Origin: RGIG6307 sp964424345
GTDB taxonomy: Bacteria; Bacillota; Clostridia; Lachnospirales; Lachnospiraceae
DNA: 42,743 bases
NCBI GenBank assembly: GCA_964424345.1
Contig: CAYRIK010000013.1
Span: 1 to 42,743, forward strand
Reading direction: 5' to 3'
The notes below the pieces were generated by a model. The model did no database searches, was not told the origin of the DNA, and saw only the letters and a program-made list of their open reading frames with translations. Made by a program: the position numbers and the translations under genes. Positions 23,050-31,800 of the stretch are shown here, piece by piece (the first letter of the stretch is position 1; each line of letters begins with the position of its first letter).

Positions 23050-24279
23050 TTATTTATTTTCTTTTACTGCTGGTGCAATAGAAAGATTTACTGCATGATA
23101 AGGAATCAATGTTGCCTGTACTGCATGATAAAGGTCAGATTTTCCTGGCCATACAGTGCCGATTACTTCGTTGTTCTGATTTAACTGATGGAACCAAGAA
23201 CCATTTACATGGTCTAATACCTTTTCATCTAAATACTGCATAAACTCTGCGTAGTTATCTGCATATTTCTGATTTCCAGTTACACGATATAAAACTGCTG
23301 CTGTATTGATTGCTTCTGCTAATGTCCAGTGCATTCTGTCGTGAACAACTGGCTTGCCTTCCCAATCTGTTGTGTATACGACACCTGGTGCACCATCTGC
23401 ATTCCATGCATCTTCTACTGCTCTGTTAAAGAGATTTTCTGCAAGGTCGATATATTTAGAAGCTGCTTCTTTATCAGCAAATGTAGACATTGCCCACTGT
23501 GTAATCAATCTTGCCCATTCTAAACCATGACCTGGAGTTGCACCGTAAGGCTTGAACTGGTCATCTGGCTGTTCTTTGTTGCACTCTAAATCAGCTACCC
23601 ATTCTTTTGTGAAATGTTCTGGAATACGGTAGTTGTTGTCTGCTGCCCATCCTGCAACGTGATCGATGATGCGACCTGCTCTTACGCGGTATTTCTCATC
23701 ACCTGTTACATCTGCTGCTGCTAAAAATGCTTCTACTGTATGCATATTTGCATTTAATCCACGATAATCATCTAAAACAGTAAATTCTGTATTCCATGTA
23801 TCGCAAGAAAGACCTTCTTCTTCATTCCAGAAACGCTTGTCATAAAGAGCAAGTGCTTCATCTAATAATTCCTTTGCACCTGGTCTGCCTGCAAGTACTG
23901 CAGAAGAAGCTGCTAAAATAACAAATGCGTGTGCATAGCACTGCTTGTTTGGAACGATTTCGCCATCTGCTGTAAGACCTGCATACCAGCCGCCGTTTAC
24001 CTTATCATGAAGCTCGCCTGTAAGACCCTTTAAGCCTGCATCTACTAATGCATCACTGCCTTCATGGCCAAGGAAGCCTGCCATACTGTAAACATGTACC
24101 ATACGGCTTGTAATCCATGTTTCACGATTACGCTCTGTCCATGGAGTACCGTCATCACCAAGATAATAAGAACCACCACCTGGTGAAGGAAACTTATGTC
24201 CAAAATTAAATAATGTGTTGCGGACATCTTCTAAAAATTTTTTGTTTTCTTCTGTATCAATGAGATATTTTCTATCCAT
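23050..24279 (-). CDS. yihS: YihS-like aldose-ketose isomerase (sulfoquinovose/mannose isomerase, AGE family)
   Basis: A 409-residue (alpha/alpha)6-barrel enzyme of the N-acylglucosamine 2-epimerase superfamily. It resembles E. coli YihS along its whole length as I recall that sequence, including NANMHTVEAFL, GATPGHGLEWARL, VYTTDWEGKPVV and the C-terminal SDLYHAVQ. Residues corresponding to the YihS active site are present: Arg59, His180, His251, Glu254 and His385. YihS interconverts sulfoquinovose with 6-deoxy-6-sulfofructose and also mannose with fructose. No other sulfoquinovose gene is nearby, so a role in mannose/fructose or another hexose is equally possible. A GAGGAG site precedes the ATG and the gene has its own promoter. 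Confidence 0.82.
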   Translation of the reverse strand: MDRKYLIDTEENKKFLEDVRNTLFNFGHKFPSPGGGSYYLGDDGTPWTERNRETWITSRMVHVYSMAGFLGHEGSDALVDAGLKGLTGELHDKVNGGWYAGLTADGEIVPNKQCYAHAFVILAASSAVLAGRPGAKELLDEALALYDKRFWNEEEGLSCDTWNTEFTVLDDYRGLNANMHTVEAFLAAADVTGDEKYRVRAGRIIDHVAGWAADNNYRIPEHFTKEWVADLECNKEQPDDQFKPYGATPGHGLEWARLITQWAMSTFADKEAASKYIDLAENLFNRAVEDAWNADGAPGVVYTTDWEGKPVVHDRMHWTLAEAINTAAVLYRVTGNQKYADNYAEFMQYLDEKVLDHVNGSWFHQLNQNNEVIGTVWPGKSDLYHAVQATLIPYHAVNLSIAPAVKENK

Positions 24280-24342
24280 CGCCCTATCTCCTCTTTTTTA
24301 TTTTGTGTGTCACTTACCATTCCGTAATCACTCAGTATTTAT

Positions 24343-24371
24343 ATTATACTGCATAATTTATAACGTGTAAA
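24343..24371 (-). promoter_or_regulatory. Promoter of the YihS-like gene
   Basis: Minus strand: -35 TTTACA (24371-24366), 17-base spacer, perfect -10 TATAAT (24348-24343), about 64 bases before the start codon. Confidence 0.8.
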
Positions 24372-24378
24372 TTTCTTT

Positions 24379-25440
24379 TTACGCTTGTTCTGAACGAATC
24401 GCCCAACGCATCTTTGTACATTTTGCTCGTCCATTGCGTTCACATTCCTGTGCAGATGGTCGAATGACATCTTTACATACTTCACTGTAAATGCCAGCTT
24501 TCTGTAACTCTTTAAAGGAAGCCTTTACAAGACGGTCTTCTCCAGAATGGAATGTTAATACAGCCACTCTTCCGTTTGGTGCAAGTACCTGTGGAAGTTT
24601 TTCTAAAAACGCATACAACACTTCAAATTCACTGTTTACGTCAATACGAAGTGCCTGAAAAGATCTCTGACAAGACTTTTTCACTGCTTCTTTTCGCTCT
24701 TTTTGCGGTACGATGCTCAATGCTTCTTCGATTACTTCTTTAAACTGTGTCGTTGTTTCAATCGCTTTTCCGCGTTTTCTCCAATTCATAACAGTCTTTG
24801 CGATTTCCTGTGCATATGGCTCGTCTGCATTTTCTACAAGCATTCCTACTAATTCCTCATAAGAAACTGTTTTTAAGCGGTCTGCTGCACTTTCTCCTTT
24901 TTGCGGATTCATACGAAGGTCTAATGGGCCTTCTACTTTATAAGAAAATCCTCTGTCAGGATTGTCAATCTGCATAGAAGAAACGCCTAAATCGGCTAAT
25001 ATAAAATCAAACTTTTTACCAGTTTCCTTTGTAACAAGATCGATATCTGCAAAATTTTGAAGTCTAACAGTCAGAATTTCTTCGCCATATCCTTGTTTTG
25101 CAAGACGTTCTTTTGTTTTAGCAGATTCTATTGGGTCTACATCCAATCCGTAGATATGTCCCTGTCCTTCCAAACGCTCTAACATCGCCTTTGTATGACC
25201 GCCATATCCTAATGTAGCATCCAGACCCGTCTGTCCCGGCTTAATCTGCAGAAAATCCAAGATTTCCTGCACCATAATAGAAATATGCATACCGGCTGGT
25301 GTACTGCCTTTTTGAATAATATGCTCTATCGTATCTGCATATTTTTCCGGATTGTGTTCCTTATATTTTTCTTTGTAACTTTTTGGATGTGTTCCTGAGT
25401 AACGTACACGACGCTTATGTGTCTGTTCCTGATGTTCCAT
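24379..25440 (-). CDS. rsmH: 16S rRNA (cytosine-1402 N4) methyltransferase RsmH, extended form
   Basis: A SAM-dependent enzyme that methylates C1402 in the decoding centre of 16S rRNA. The 353-residue protein is longer than the usual 310 or so, because about 45 basic and polar residues (MEHQEQTHKRRVRYSG start) precede the family core. The SAM motif LDATLGYGGHT is at 73-83, and the FDFILADLGVSSMQID and C-terminal FHSGEDRLVK motifs are clear. An AAGAGGAAAA site precedes the ATG. rsmH usually leads the division and cell-wall (dcw) cluster; here neighbours are a GNAT gene and a sugar isomerase, so this may be a second, stand-alone copy. Confidence 0.93.
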   Translation of the reverse strand: MEHQEQTHKRRVRYSGTHPKSYKEKYKEHNPEKYADTIEHIIQKGSTPAGMHISIMVQEILDFLQIKPGQTGLDATLGYGGHTKAMLERLEGQGHIYGLDVDPIESAKTKERLAKQGYGEEILTVRLQNFADIDLVTKETGKKFDFILADLGVSSMQIDNPDRGFSYKVEGPLDLRMNPQKGESAADRLKTVSYEELVGMLVENADEPYAQEIAKTVMNWRKRGKAIETTTQFKEVIEEALSIVPQKERKEAVKKSCQRSFQALRIDVNSEFEVLYAFLEKLPQVLAPNGRVAVLTFHSGEDRLVKASFKELQKAGIYSEVCKDVIRPSAQECERNGRAKCTKMRWAIRSEQA

Positions 25441-25460
25441 CTATTTTCCTCTTTCCAATC

Positions 25461-25976
25461 CTATGCTAAATGATAGGTCATCTCATGCCATTCTTCTCCA
25501 CCCCATGTAGAGTTTGCCATGCCTTCGTCTAAAAATCCAAACTTCTTATACATTTCTACTTTTTCTTCCAGACAAGTTAAATGCAGACATTTTCTGCCAT
25601 TTGCCTGTTCACGTCTGATATATTCATTTACGATTTCTCGTGCAAGACCCTGTCCTCGATAATCTGGCAGTACATCTAAACCAAGAAGCATGATATTTTC
25701 TCCATCTGGATCGTACAGTGTAATATCTGTAAAAAATTCATCGTGGAAAAATGCTTCGTTTGTAGAAATGCCATTTAAAAAGCCTGCCAATTTTCCTGTT
25801 TCTTTGTCCACTGCTGCCATAAATAAATGGGATGCTTTTTCTATTCTTGCCTTAATATGTTCTGCAGAATCTGCTTCATTTGGTGGGAAACAAGTCTGTT
25901 CTATCATAACAGCCTGATCTGCTTCCTCTACGCGAATGTCCCTAAATTCAAATCGTTCGTGTAACGTATTATGCAT
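25461..25976 (-). CDS. GNAT-family N-acetyltransferase
   Basis: A 171-residue acetyl-CoA-dependent acetyltransferase. Motif A reads LGLDVLPDYRGQGLA, with the acetyl-CoA pyrophosphate loop at 107-112, and the later MYKKFGF block is typical of the fold. The acceptor, a small molecule or protein, cannot be told. It has its own promoter, and lies 20 bases before rsmH on the same strand, so the two are likely co-transcribed. Confidence 0.88.
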   Translation of the reverse strand: MHNTLHERFEFRDIRVEEADQAVMIEQTCFPPNEADSAEHIKARIEKASHLFMAAVDKETGKLAGFLNGISTNEAFFHDEFFTDITLYDPDGENIMLLGLDVLPDYRGQGLAREIVNEYIRREQANGRKCLHLTCLEEKVEMYKKFGFLDEGMANSTWGGEEWHEMTYHLA

Positions 25977-26014
25977 GATAAATGTTCTCTCACTTTCTTT
26001 ATGTTTTTATATGC

Positions 26015-26042
26015 AGTATACCATACTTTAGTAGAAAAGCAA
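26015..26042 (-). promoter_or_regulatory. Promoter of the GNAT-rsmH pair
   Basis: Minus strand: -35 TTGCTT (26042-26037), 16-base spacer, -10 TATACT (26020-26015), some 40 bases before the GNAT start codon. Confidence 0.65.
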
Positions 26043-26052
26043 CTTGCAAACC

Positions 26053-26703
26053 TTATTCTACTACATCGATTATCGCAGAATATGCAAATAACAATACAGC
26101 GCTAATCAATACACCGCCTAAAATGTCAGTAAACCAATGTACACCACAAATCAATCTTCCAATTACAGTCACTGCCATGATAACATTGCATACCATACCA
26201 AGTACAAAGTGAAGGGTATCATCCTGTACATACTTTTTCAAAAGCATCGCTGCACTGCCCATAATGACACAAATCAACATTGTATGAGAAGATGGGAAGG
26301 AAGCCTCTGCTTCTACTGCATCTGCCATAATGATTGGTCTGTAATTTACGATTACTTTTTCAAAAAATACATACACAACTGCCATTACAACGTATAAACC
26401 GCCTAATGCAAGTATTTCTTTATCTACTGCAAAGATATTTTTTCTCTGAATCAACTGATATAAACCAAGAAGACCAAATGCTGCAACGACTAATATCGCA
26501 ACAACGCCTAATACACTTGTAACATTGTACCAAAATGTACTTACGCCAAACAATGTATGTACTGCTCCATTGATTGTGGACAATCCAATACTCGTTCCTG
26601 CTGCTCCGATCGCAGCTACATCTACCGTACGAACTAATACAATCAAGCATAAAAATAAAATCATACTTACGCCAGATGCGATTGCTTTGTTTTTTGTGTT
26701 CAT
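26053..26703 (-). CDS. PAP2-family membrane phosphatase
   Basis: A 216-residue integral membrane lipid phosphatase-like protein with about six hydrophobic segments. The three PAP2 motifs are present: Lys116...Arg122-Pro123 (one residue shorter than the usual K-x6-RP spacing), PSSH at 137-140 with His140, and Arg183...His189...Asp193 in GRLICGVHWFTD. Such enzymes dephosphorylate undecaprenyl pyrophosphate, phosphatidic acid or similar lipids. A strong AAGGAGAGG site precedes the ATG, 12 bases after the EamA stop, which indicates an operon. Confidence 0.9.
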   Translation of the reverse strand: MNTKNKAIASGVSMILFLCLIVLVRTVDVAAIGAAGTSIGLSTINGAVHTLFGVSTFWYNVTSVLGVVAILVVAAFGLLGLYQLIQRKNIFAVDKEILALGGLYVVMAVVYVFFEKVIVNYRPIIMADAVEAEASFPSSHTMLICVIMGSAAMLLKKYVQDDTLHFVLGMVCNVIMAVTVIGRLICGVHWFTDILGGVLISAVLLFAYSAIIDVVE

Positions 26704-26715
26704 GAACCTCTCCTT

Positions 26716-27627
26716 TTATTCTCCTTCAATAACTGCAAGCATCAAGATACCTACAATGATAATTCCAATAAACAAATACTGTTTTTTGGTCAATTTTTCT
26801 TTTAAGAAAATACGAGACAACAATAAAGATACAACGCATACAGAAGAAAGAATTGGAGCTGCAATTGCACCGTTTCCACTCATTGCATATACATATGTAA
26901 GCTGTCCTGCTGTTTCACAAATAGCTGCGAGTAACTTATCTTTCTGCTTTGTGATTTCAAAATTAACGTGTCTGCATTTCATATAAATAAATAAGATGAG
27001 TGCACAGATTGCAAACGTAAATTCATAAGAAACATTTGCCACTAATTCAATATTTTCTTCTGTAATACCAATCAATGGGCTTGTTTCCATTTCCAAAAAG
27101 AAAATATCCAAAAAGCTGCCAAGTGCATCTATAAGTGCATAGCAAAATGGCATCGCAAATGCAATGATTGCCATTTTCTTACCTAATTTACGTTTTCTGT
27201 CTACTTCAGAAGTATGCTCCAAGTAGCCTACACCCCAAATACCGATTAAGATAATTCCGATTGCAAGTGCTACCATTGGAGAAATGCTCTCTCCTAAAAA
27301 AATAACACATAATAAAGAACAAATTGCTCCTGATGTGTTTTCAATTGGATCTGAAATAGATTCTTCAATAAAGCGAATACCGAAAAATGAACAAGCCATA
27401 GATAAAATATAGCACATAGAAACCGGCAAATACGCAATTAAGTTCATCGGATCATAATGAATGTCACTTGTCAATAACGTATATACCGCATGGATTCCCA
27501 TGACTAAACCAACCATAACACAAATTTTTAAATGTCCATACTTTTCGTCTTCGTGTGCACCTTTTTTATAAAAAAGTTCTGCAAGTCCCCATAACAGGGT
27601 TGTTGTTAATGTAAAAAATAACCACAT
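26716..27627 (-). CDS. EamA/DMT-superfamily transporter
   Basis: A 303-residue membrane protein with about ten transmembrane helices in two halves, as in drug/metabolite transporters; the second half (about residues 155-300) shows the typical EamA ending with a helix pair around FLKEKLTKKQYLFIGIIIVG. The transported compound is unknown. An AAGGAAAG site precedes the ATG. It is the second gene of the run beginning with a 42-residue protein and continuing with the PAP2 phosphatase. Confidence 0.88.
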   Translation of the reverse strand: MWLFFTLTTTLLWGLAELFYKKGAHEDEKYGHLKICVMVGLVMGIHAVYTLLTSDIHYDPMNLIAYLPVSMCYILSMACSFFGIRFIEESISDPIENTSGAICSLLCVIFLGESISPMVALAIGIILIGIWGVGYLEHTSEVDRKRKLGKKMAIIAFAMPFCYALIDALGSFLDIFFLEMETSPLIGITEENIELVANVSYEFTFAICALILFIYMKCRHVNFEITKQKDKLLAAICETAGQLTYVYAMSGNGAIAAPILSSVCVVSLLLSRIFLKEKLTKKQYLFIGIIIVGILMLAVIEGE

Positions 27628-27664
27628 ATATCTTTCCTTCTTTCATTTTTTGTTTTATACATTC

Positions 27665-27793
27665 TTACTTTAACAACTTCACCGGCATCGCACGAATCTT
27701 ATTTGCTGTGGCAATCCCTCTCATAAACGGCATTACTACATTCATCCAAACAGCAACAAATACGGCTCTCCCTTTCCTTTTATTTTTCATCAT
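27665..27793 (-). CDS. 42-residue basic protein of unknown function
   Basis: A short gene starting with two ATG codons at 27793 after a TTGAGG site, with its own promoter. The product begins MMKNKRKGRA, has a hydrophobic middle (VFVAVWMNVVMPFM) and a basic end (IRAMPVKLLK). It resembles a short membrane-active peptide or small regulatory protein, but no family is recognised. The EamA gene starts 37 bases downstream. An inverted repeat lies between its promoter and its start codon. Confidence 0.55.
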   Translation of the reverse strand: MMKNKRKGRAVFVAVWMNVVMPFMRGIATANKIRAMPVKLLK

Positions 27794-27822
27794 TTATCCT
27801 CAAATAAGTGTATTTTTCTTAT

Positions 27823-27836
27823 ACCCATTTATGGGT
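27823..27836. promoter_or_regulatory. Operator-like inverted repeat ACCCAT-TT-ATGGGT
   Basis: Six-base arms around two bases, placed just after the expected transcription start of the 42-residue gene, about +8 to +21. That is a usual place for a repressor site. Confidence 0.45.
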
Positions 27837-27850
27837 TGATTTTTTGCTTA

Positions 27851-27879
27851 ATTGTAATATATGTCATTCTGAATTGCAA
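27851..27879 (-). promoter_or_regulatory. Promoter of the small protein - EamA - PAP2 run
   Basis: Minus strand: -35 TTGCAA (27879-27874), 17-base spacer, -10 TACAAT (27856-27851). It lies close behind the 3' end of the sortase gene, so the run has its own start. Confidence 0.7.
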
Positions 27880-27880
27880 T

Positions 27881-28684
27881 TTATTTTTTTCGTATTACAC
27901 CAAGTAAAATATATCTTGCATTTTCATTTTCATAACTACAAGTAGATAAAGTCAACAATGATTCTTCCTCTAAAACTTCCACATCACTCTTAAAAGTGGA
28001 GGCTTTAACTGCTCGTTCCACAAGCCCTGTATCTTCACTTAAAGAATATACAGAATCATCGGAAGATGTAATATATCCCGCAAACAATTCTACTTTATAC
28101 GTCTCATCTGGCGTAATCAGCCACATTATCGGATGTTCATCATAATATTGCTGTTTTTTATACTGAAGTAAAGAACGAAACATAGAACCATTTTTCATAC
28201 TATGCCCATGGATCATGCTGTTCCAATCTGAAAAATCAGATGTATTCCGGCAATCCAACATCAAAGAACCAGAACTGTTTGGCGTTTTATCTGCCAAATG
28301 CTCCAAATAATATGTATTGTCTTCTCCCTGTACAATTGGATAATGAATTTTGGTATTAGGACTGTACAGCCACGCTACTACATCAGGACATGTTTTCCAC
28401 AGAGCTTCAAAATCTACTGCTATCGGTATGCTTTCTTCTTTTAGAATCATATCATTTTCCTCTACAGTTTCTTCCTCAACGTCTATCGTTTCTTCTTTTG
28501 TGAGCGTTTCTGTTGATACCTCCGGCACCTCTATTATCATTTCTTCATACAAATTATCATATACATTTGTTCCAACGTGATATTCCTTATAAATCATATA
28601 AACTTCTTTTACAGAATATAAAAATACCGCCATACATATGACAAATAAACATCCTCTAATTATAGAATTCCAACGCTTTTTCAT
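27881..28684 (-). CDS. srtB: Class B sortase (second copy)
   Basis: A 267-residue membrane-anchored sortase. The start at 28684 (MKKRWNS) follows an AAAGGAAG site; the frame is open to 28765 but that runs through a terminator hairpin. A transmembrane helix (about 9-25) is followed by an acidic stalk (about 47-85, Glu-rich) and the catalytic domain. His161 in IHGHSM, Cys249 in TLSTC and Arg257 in NARYILL form the active site. It lies immediately downstream of the giant surface protein gene, though separated by a strong hairpin. That protein has no LPxTG-type signal, so the substrate of this sortase is elsewhere. It is related to, but clearly different from, the sortase at the left end. Confidence 0.9.
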   Translation of the reverse strand: MKKRWNSIIRGCLFVICMAVFLYSVKEVYMIYKEYHVGTNVYDNLYEEMIIEVPEVSTETLTKEETIDVEEETVEENDMILKEESIPIAVDFEALWKTCPDVVAWLYSPNTKIHYPIVQGEDNTYYLEHLADKTPNSSGSLMLDCRNTSDFSDWNSMIHGHSMKNGSMFRSLLQYKKQQYYDEHPIMWLITPDETYKVELFAGYITSSDDSVYSLSEDTGLVERAVKASTFKSDVEVLEEESLLTLSTCSYENENARYILLGVIRKK

Positions 28685-28720
28685 ACTTCTGCTTCCTTTC
28701 TGTCTATAAATCATAAAATA

Positions 28721-28768
28721 CAAATGACCCATTCTTGTAGCTACTATACCACAAGAATGGGTCATTTG
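28721..28768. terminator. Long hairpin between the giant protein gene and the sortase gene
   Basis: An 18-base perfect inverted repeat (28721-28738 with 28751-28768) around a 12-base loop, with T-rich sequence following on both strands. It should end the giant gene transcript, possibly with some read-through into the sortase gene. Confidence 0.8.
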
Positions 28769-28805
28769 AATATTTTTTATTTTAAAATTTTATAAGGTTT
28801 ATTGC

Positions 28806-31800
28806 TTATTCTACAATACCGATTTCAGCAAAATCACTTAAAGAGAATACTGTCTTAATAGTTTCATCCTTTAAAACAACCTCACCACCAAGAACATATC
28901 CAGATTTAACATCGCTTTCCTTAATATATTCTGTAGCAGCATTTTCTTTACCTGCAGTTGTTAAAATCAATGGAGCGTTCATTGCATGAGCTAAAGGACC
29001 ACCACATAAACCATCTGGGAAGTTAAATGAATATGCAACTACTACAGACTCAACATCTTTGAAGTATGTACGTGCAATCTGAGTAGAAGTTTCTTCACGT
29101 TTTTCACCGAATACACGCTGAATATCTTTTCCAATAACTTCTTCGATTTCGCTCTCTAATGCTTCACTAATAGCAGCTGTACCACCGATGATGGTGTACT
29201 TATTATCCTTATGACTCTTTAAGAATGCAACCTGATCATCTGTTAAAGAACCATTATTAGTATCTGCTAAGAAAATTGGTAAACCTGTTGCGGAAGCAGA
29301 AAGGCTATCTGCGAATTCCCAACCTGTTACAATAAGGATTTCTTCATCCTTTACACCAGCTTCTTCTAAAATTTGAAGGTTTGTTTCAAATCTCTTTGCA
29401 CCAGCTAATCTCTTAACATTATAACCTTCTAAATCTTTTTCTACTTCTTCAGAAAGAACAGCTGTACCACCAAGTAAGTAAACTACACCATCTTCACTCA
29501 GATTATTCTTAATATATTCTAAGTTAGATTCTACCATAGCATTCTTATCACGATTTAAAAGGATTGGAGCACTCTTTACATTTGCAAGGTAGCTGCCTGC
29601 TAAAGCATCTGCAAAATTGTCACCATATGCAACAATAATTGTATCAAAGCTTTCAACATTTAATACTTCTTTTAACTTATCAGCAACGCCAAGTGCTGTT
29701 TCGATACGAGATTCACCAAAGATTCTCTTAACAGAGCAATCACCACAAACGTTACATACACCATCTTCATAGCTATGATCGCCTGGTTCAATTTCTACTG
29801 TCTTAGTTGTTTCGTAAGTTACTTTCTTACCATCTTTGCTTGTTACTTCACCAGAAGCACCGTAAACCTGTGTAACACCTTCTGGACAAACACCTTCTTT
29901 AGAAATTACAGAAGCTTTTGCAACTACTTTATCAGCTAATTCTAAAGCAATTGTAGTATCTTCAATAAGTACGTCTAAATATGGCTGACGTTCTTCACAA
30001 ATAGAAGAACATTTTACAGAACTAAATGTAACAGTTGAATTATCAGCTGCCCACTGTGGATCTACAGCATCATAAGTATGACCTGCAGCTTCTTTAATAG
30101 CTTCATAAGCAGCTAATTCTTTTTCATATTCTTCTAATGCTTCATCTGTTGCTGCATTACCTGTAGGTTTTACAGGTTCTTCTACTGCATGACCACAAAC
30201 GATACATACATAGCAAACGCCTGTGTTCCACTTGCCGTTGTCAGCTTTTGTATAATAAGTTTCATTAAACTCAAGGTAGTGATGTTCGCAAGCAGTTCCT
30301 TCTTCTTCTACTCGAGTTTCTGCTTCGATACGTCCACAAGTTGTACAACGATTTTCTGTGTATCCATTTTCTTCACAAGTAGGCTCTACAGTTACTTCTG
30401 CATAAGAATGTGTATCACCTGCTAAGTGGCTCATAGATAATGTTTCTACAATGTTTGCAGTCCACATGAACTCATCATTGTCGTTCTTTTCTTCTGTAAT
30501 ACCAAACTGACCCATAATATCGCCATAATCACTGTAATCCATATAGCTATTATAATCAGCATTGTAATTGCTTTCCTCGTATACATAACCGTATCCTTCA
30601 GAAGCTGGATTTGTACGATCTGCCTTACCGGAAATAAAACCAAGGTTTGTTGCAATAGCAACATACATCTGACCATCTTCTTTAATAGTCATACCTGCAA
30701 CTGGACGATTTTCAAAAGTAAAATCTGCATTTTCTTTTGTTGTTGTAGTAAATGCCATACCACCGAATGGGTTTGTATTATCACGAACACCATAAACAGT
30801 ATTGTATTCTTTTACTACAGCAATTTCGTTTGTTTCAATATCACAGCTTAAAATGCAATTAGCAAGGTTGAAGTATACTTTACCATTATATACAGCAGCA
30901 GTAAGTGCTAATGATGGATAAGTTTCTTCGTAAGCAGCATGTTTTGCATATAATGCTGTTAACATTTCATTGTCTTCTAATTTTCCTGTTTCTGGATTTA
31001 AAACACGTGCAACTGGTTCAGCATCTTCATTTTCTTTATAGTTGAAAACGATTAACTCTTCATATTCATCACATGTTTCTCCAGCATCTTTATCTGTAAG
31101 TTTATGACGAACTACTTTATAAACAGTATCTTCTGTTTCTGTGCTGTTGTTAGAATTATAGTTGTCCATCATTGTAAGCATATCTGTGGAATCATACAAG
31201 TAATATGCATAACCGCCATCAAAATATGTATTACTCTTAATACGAGAAATCCAAGAATCTTCATAAGATGTATCTGTTGCTACATTTTCATATAAGCTCT
31301 TGATTTCTTTGTAATTTCCATCATACAACTGTACAGTTGCAGTATGGCTAAATAAGAAGTATAAATGATTCATGCTGCCGTCTGTTTCAACACGATCACG
31401 CATCATTACTTCCATGAAAACGTCTGTATAACAAGGGTCAACATAATACCACTTGCCATCAACTTTTACTGCATTCCAGAAATGATCTGAGTTGAAGTTA
31501 TCCTGTGTCTCACCATACATTGTTACAGAAGCATCAAATGTAATTCGAACAGCATCCACAAGATAATTCTGTGTAATATCTAACTTATTACCAGTATAAT
31601 ATAAATCAGCTGCAGCTTTCCAATTTTCTGCCTTGTCAATATTAGTTGCACCATCTTTTAAGTATACTTCTGGGTGCATACACTGTACTAAATATGTATA
31701 AGCCTTTGTATAACCAAGACAAACGGAAGTTCCAAAGCCTAATGCACCAAACTGAGAACCTTCCCAATAGTTGATAACACCATCTGTTAAACTTGCAGCA

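Noticed and set aside
27674..27793. The 42-residue frame as a remnant of a larger decayed gene
   Set aside because: It has its own promoter, ribosome site and clean stop, and no homologous sequence can be seen around it, so a small intact gene is more likely.
28685..28765. N-terminal extension of the second sortase
   Set aside because: It would be coded by the terminator hairpin; the ATG at 28684 has a proper ribosome site and gives a normal KKR-hydrophobic start.
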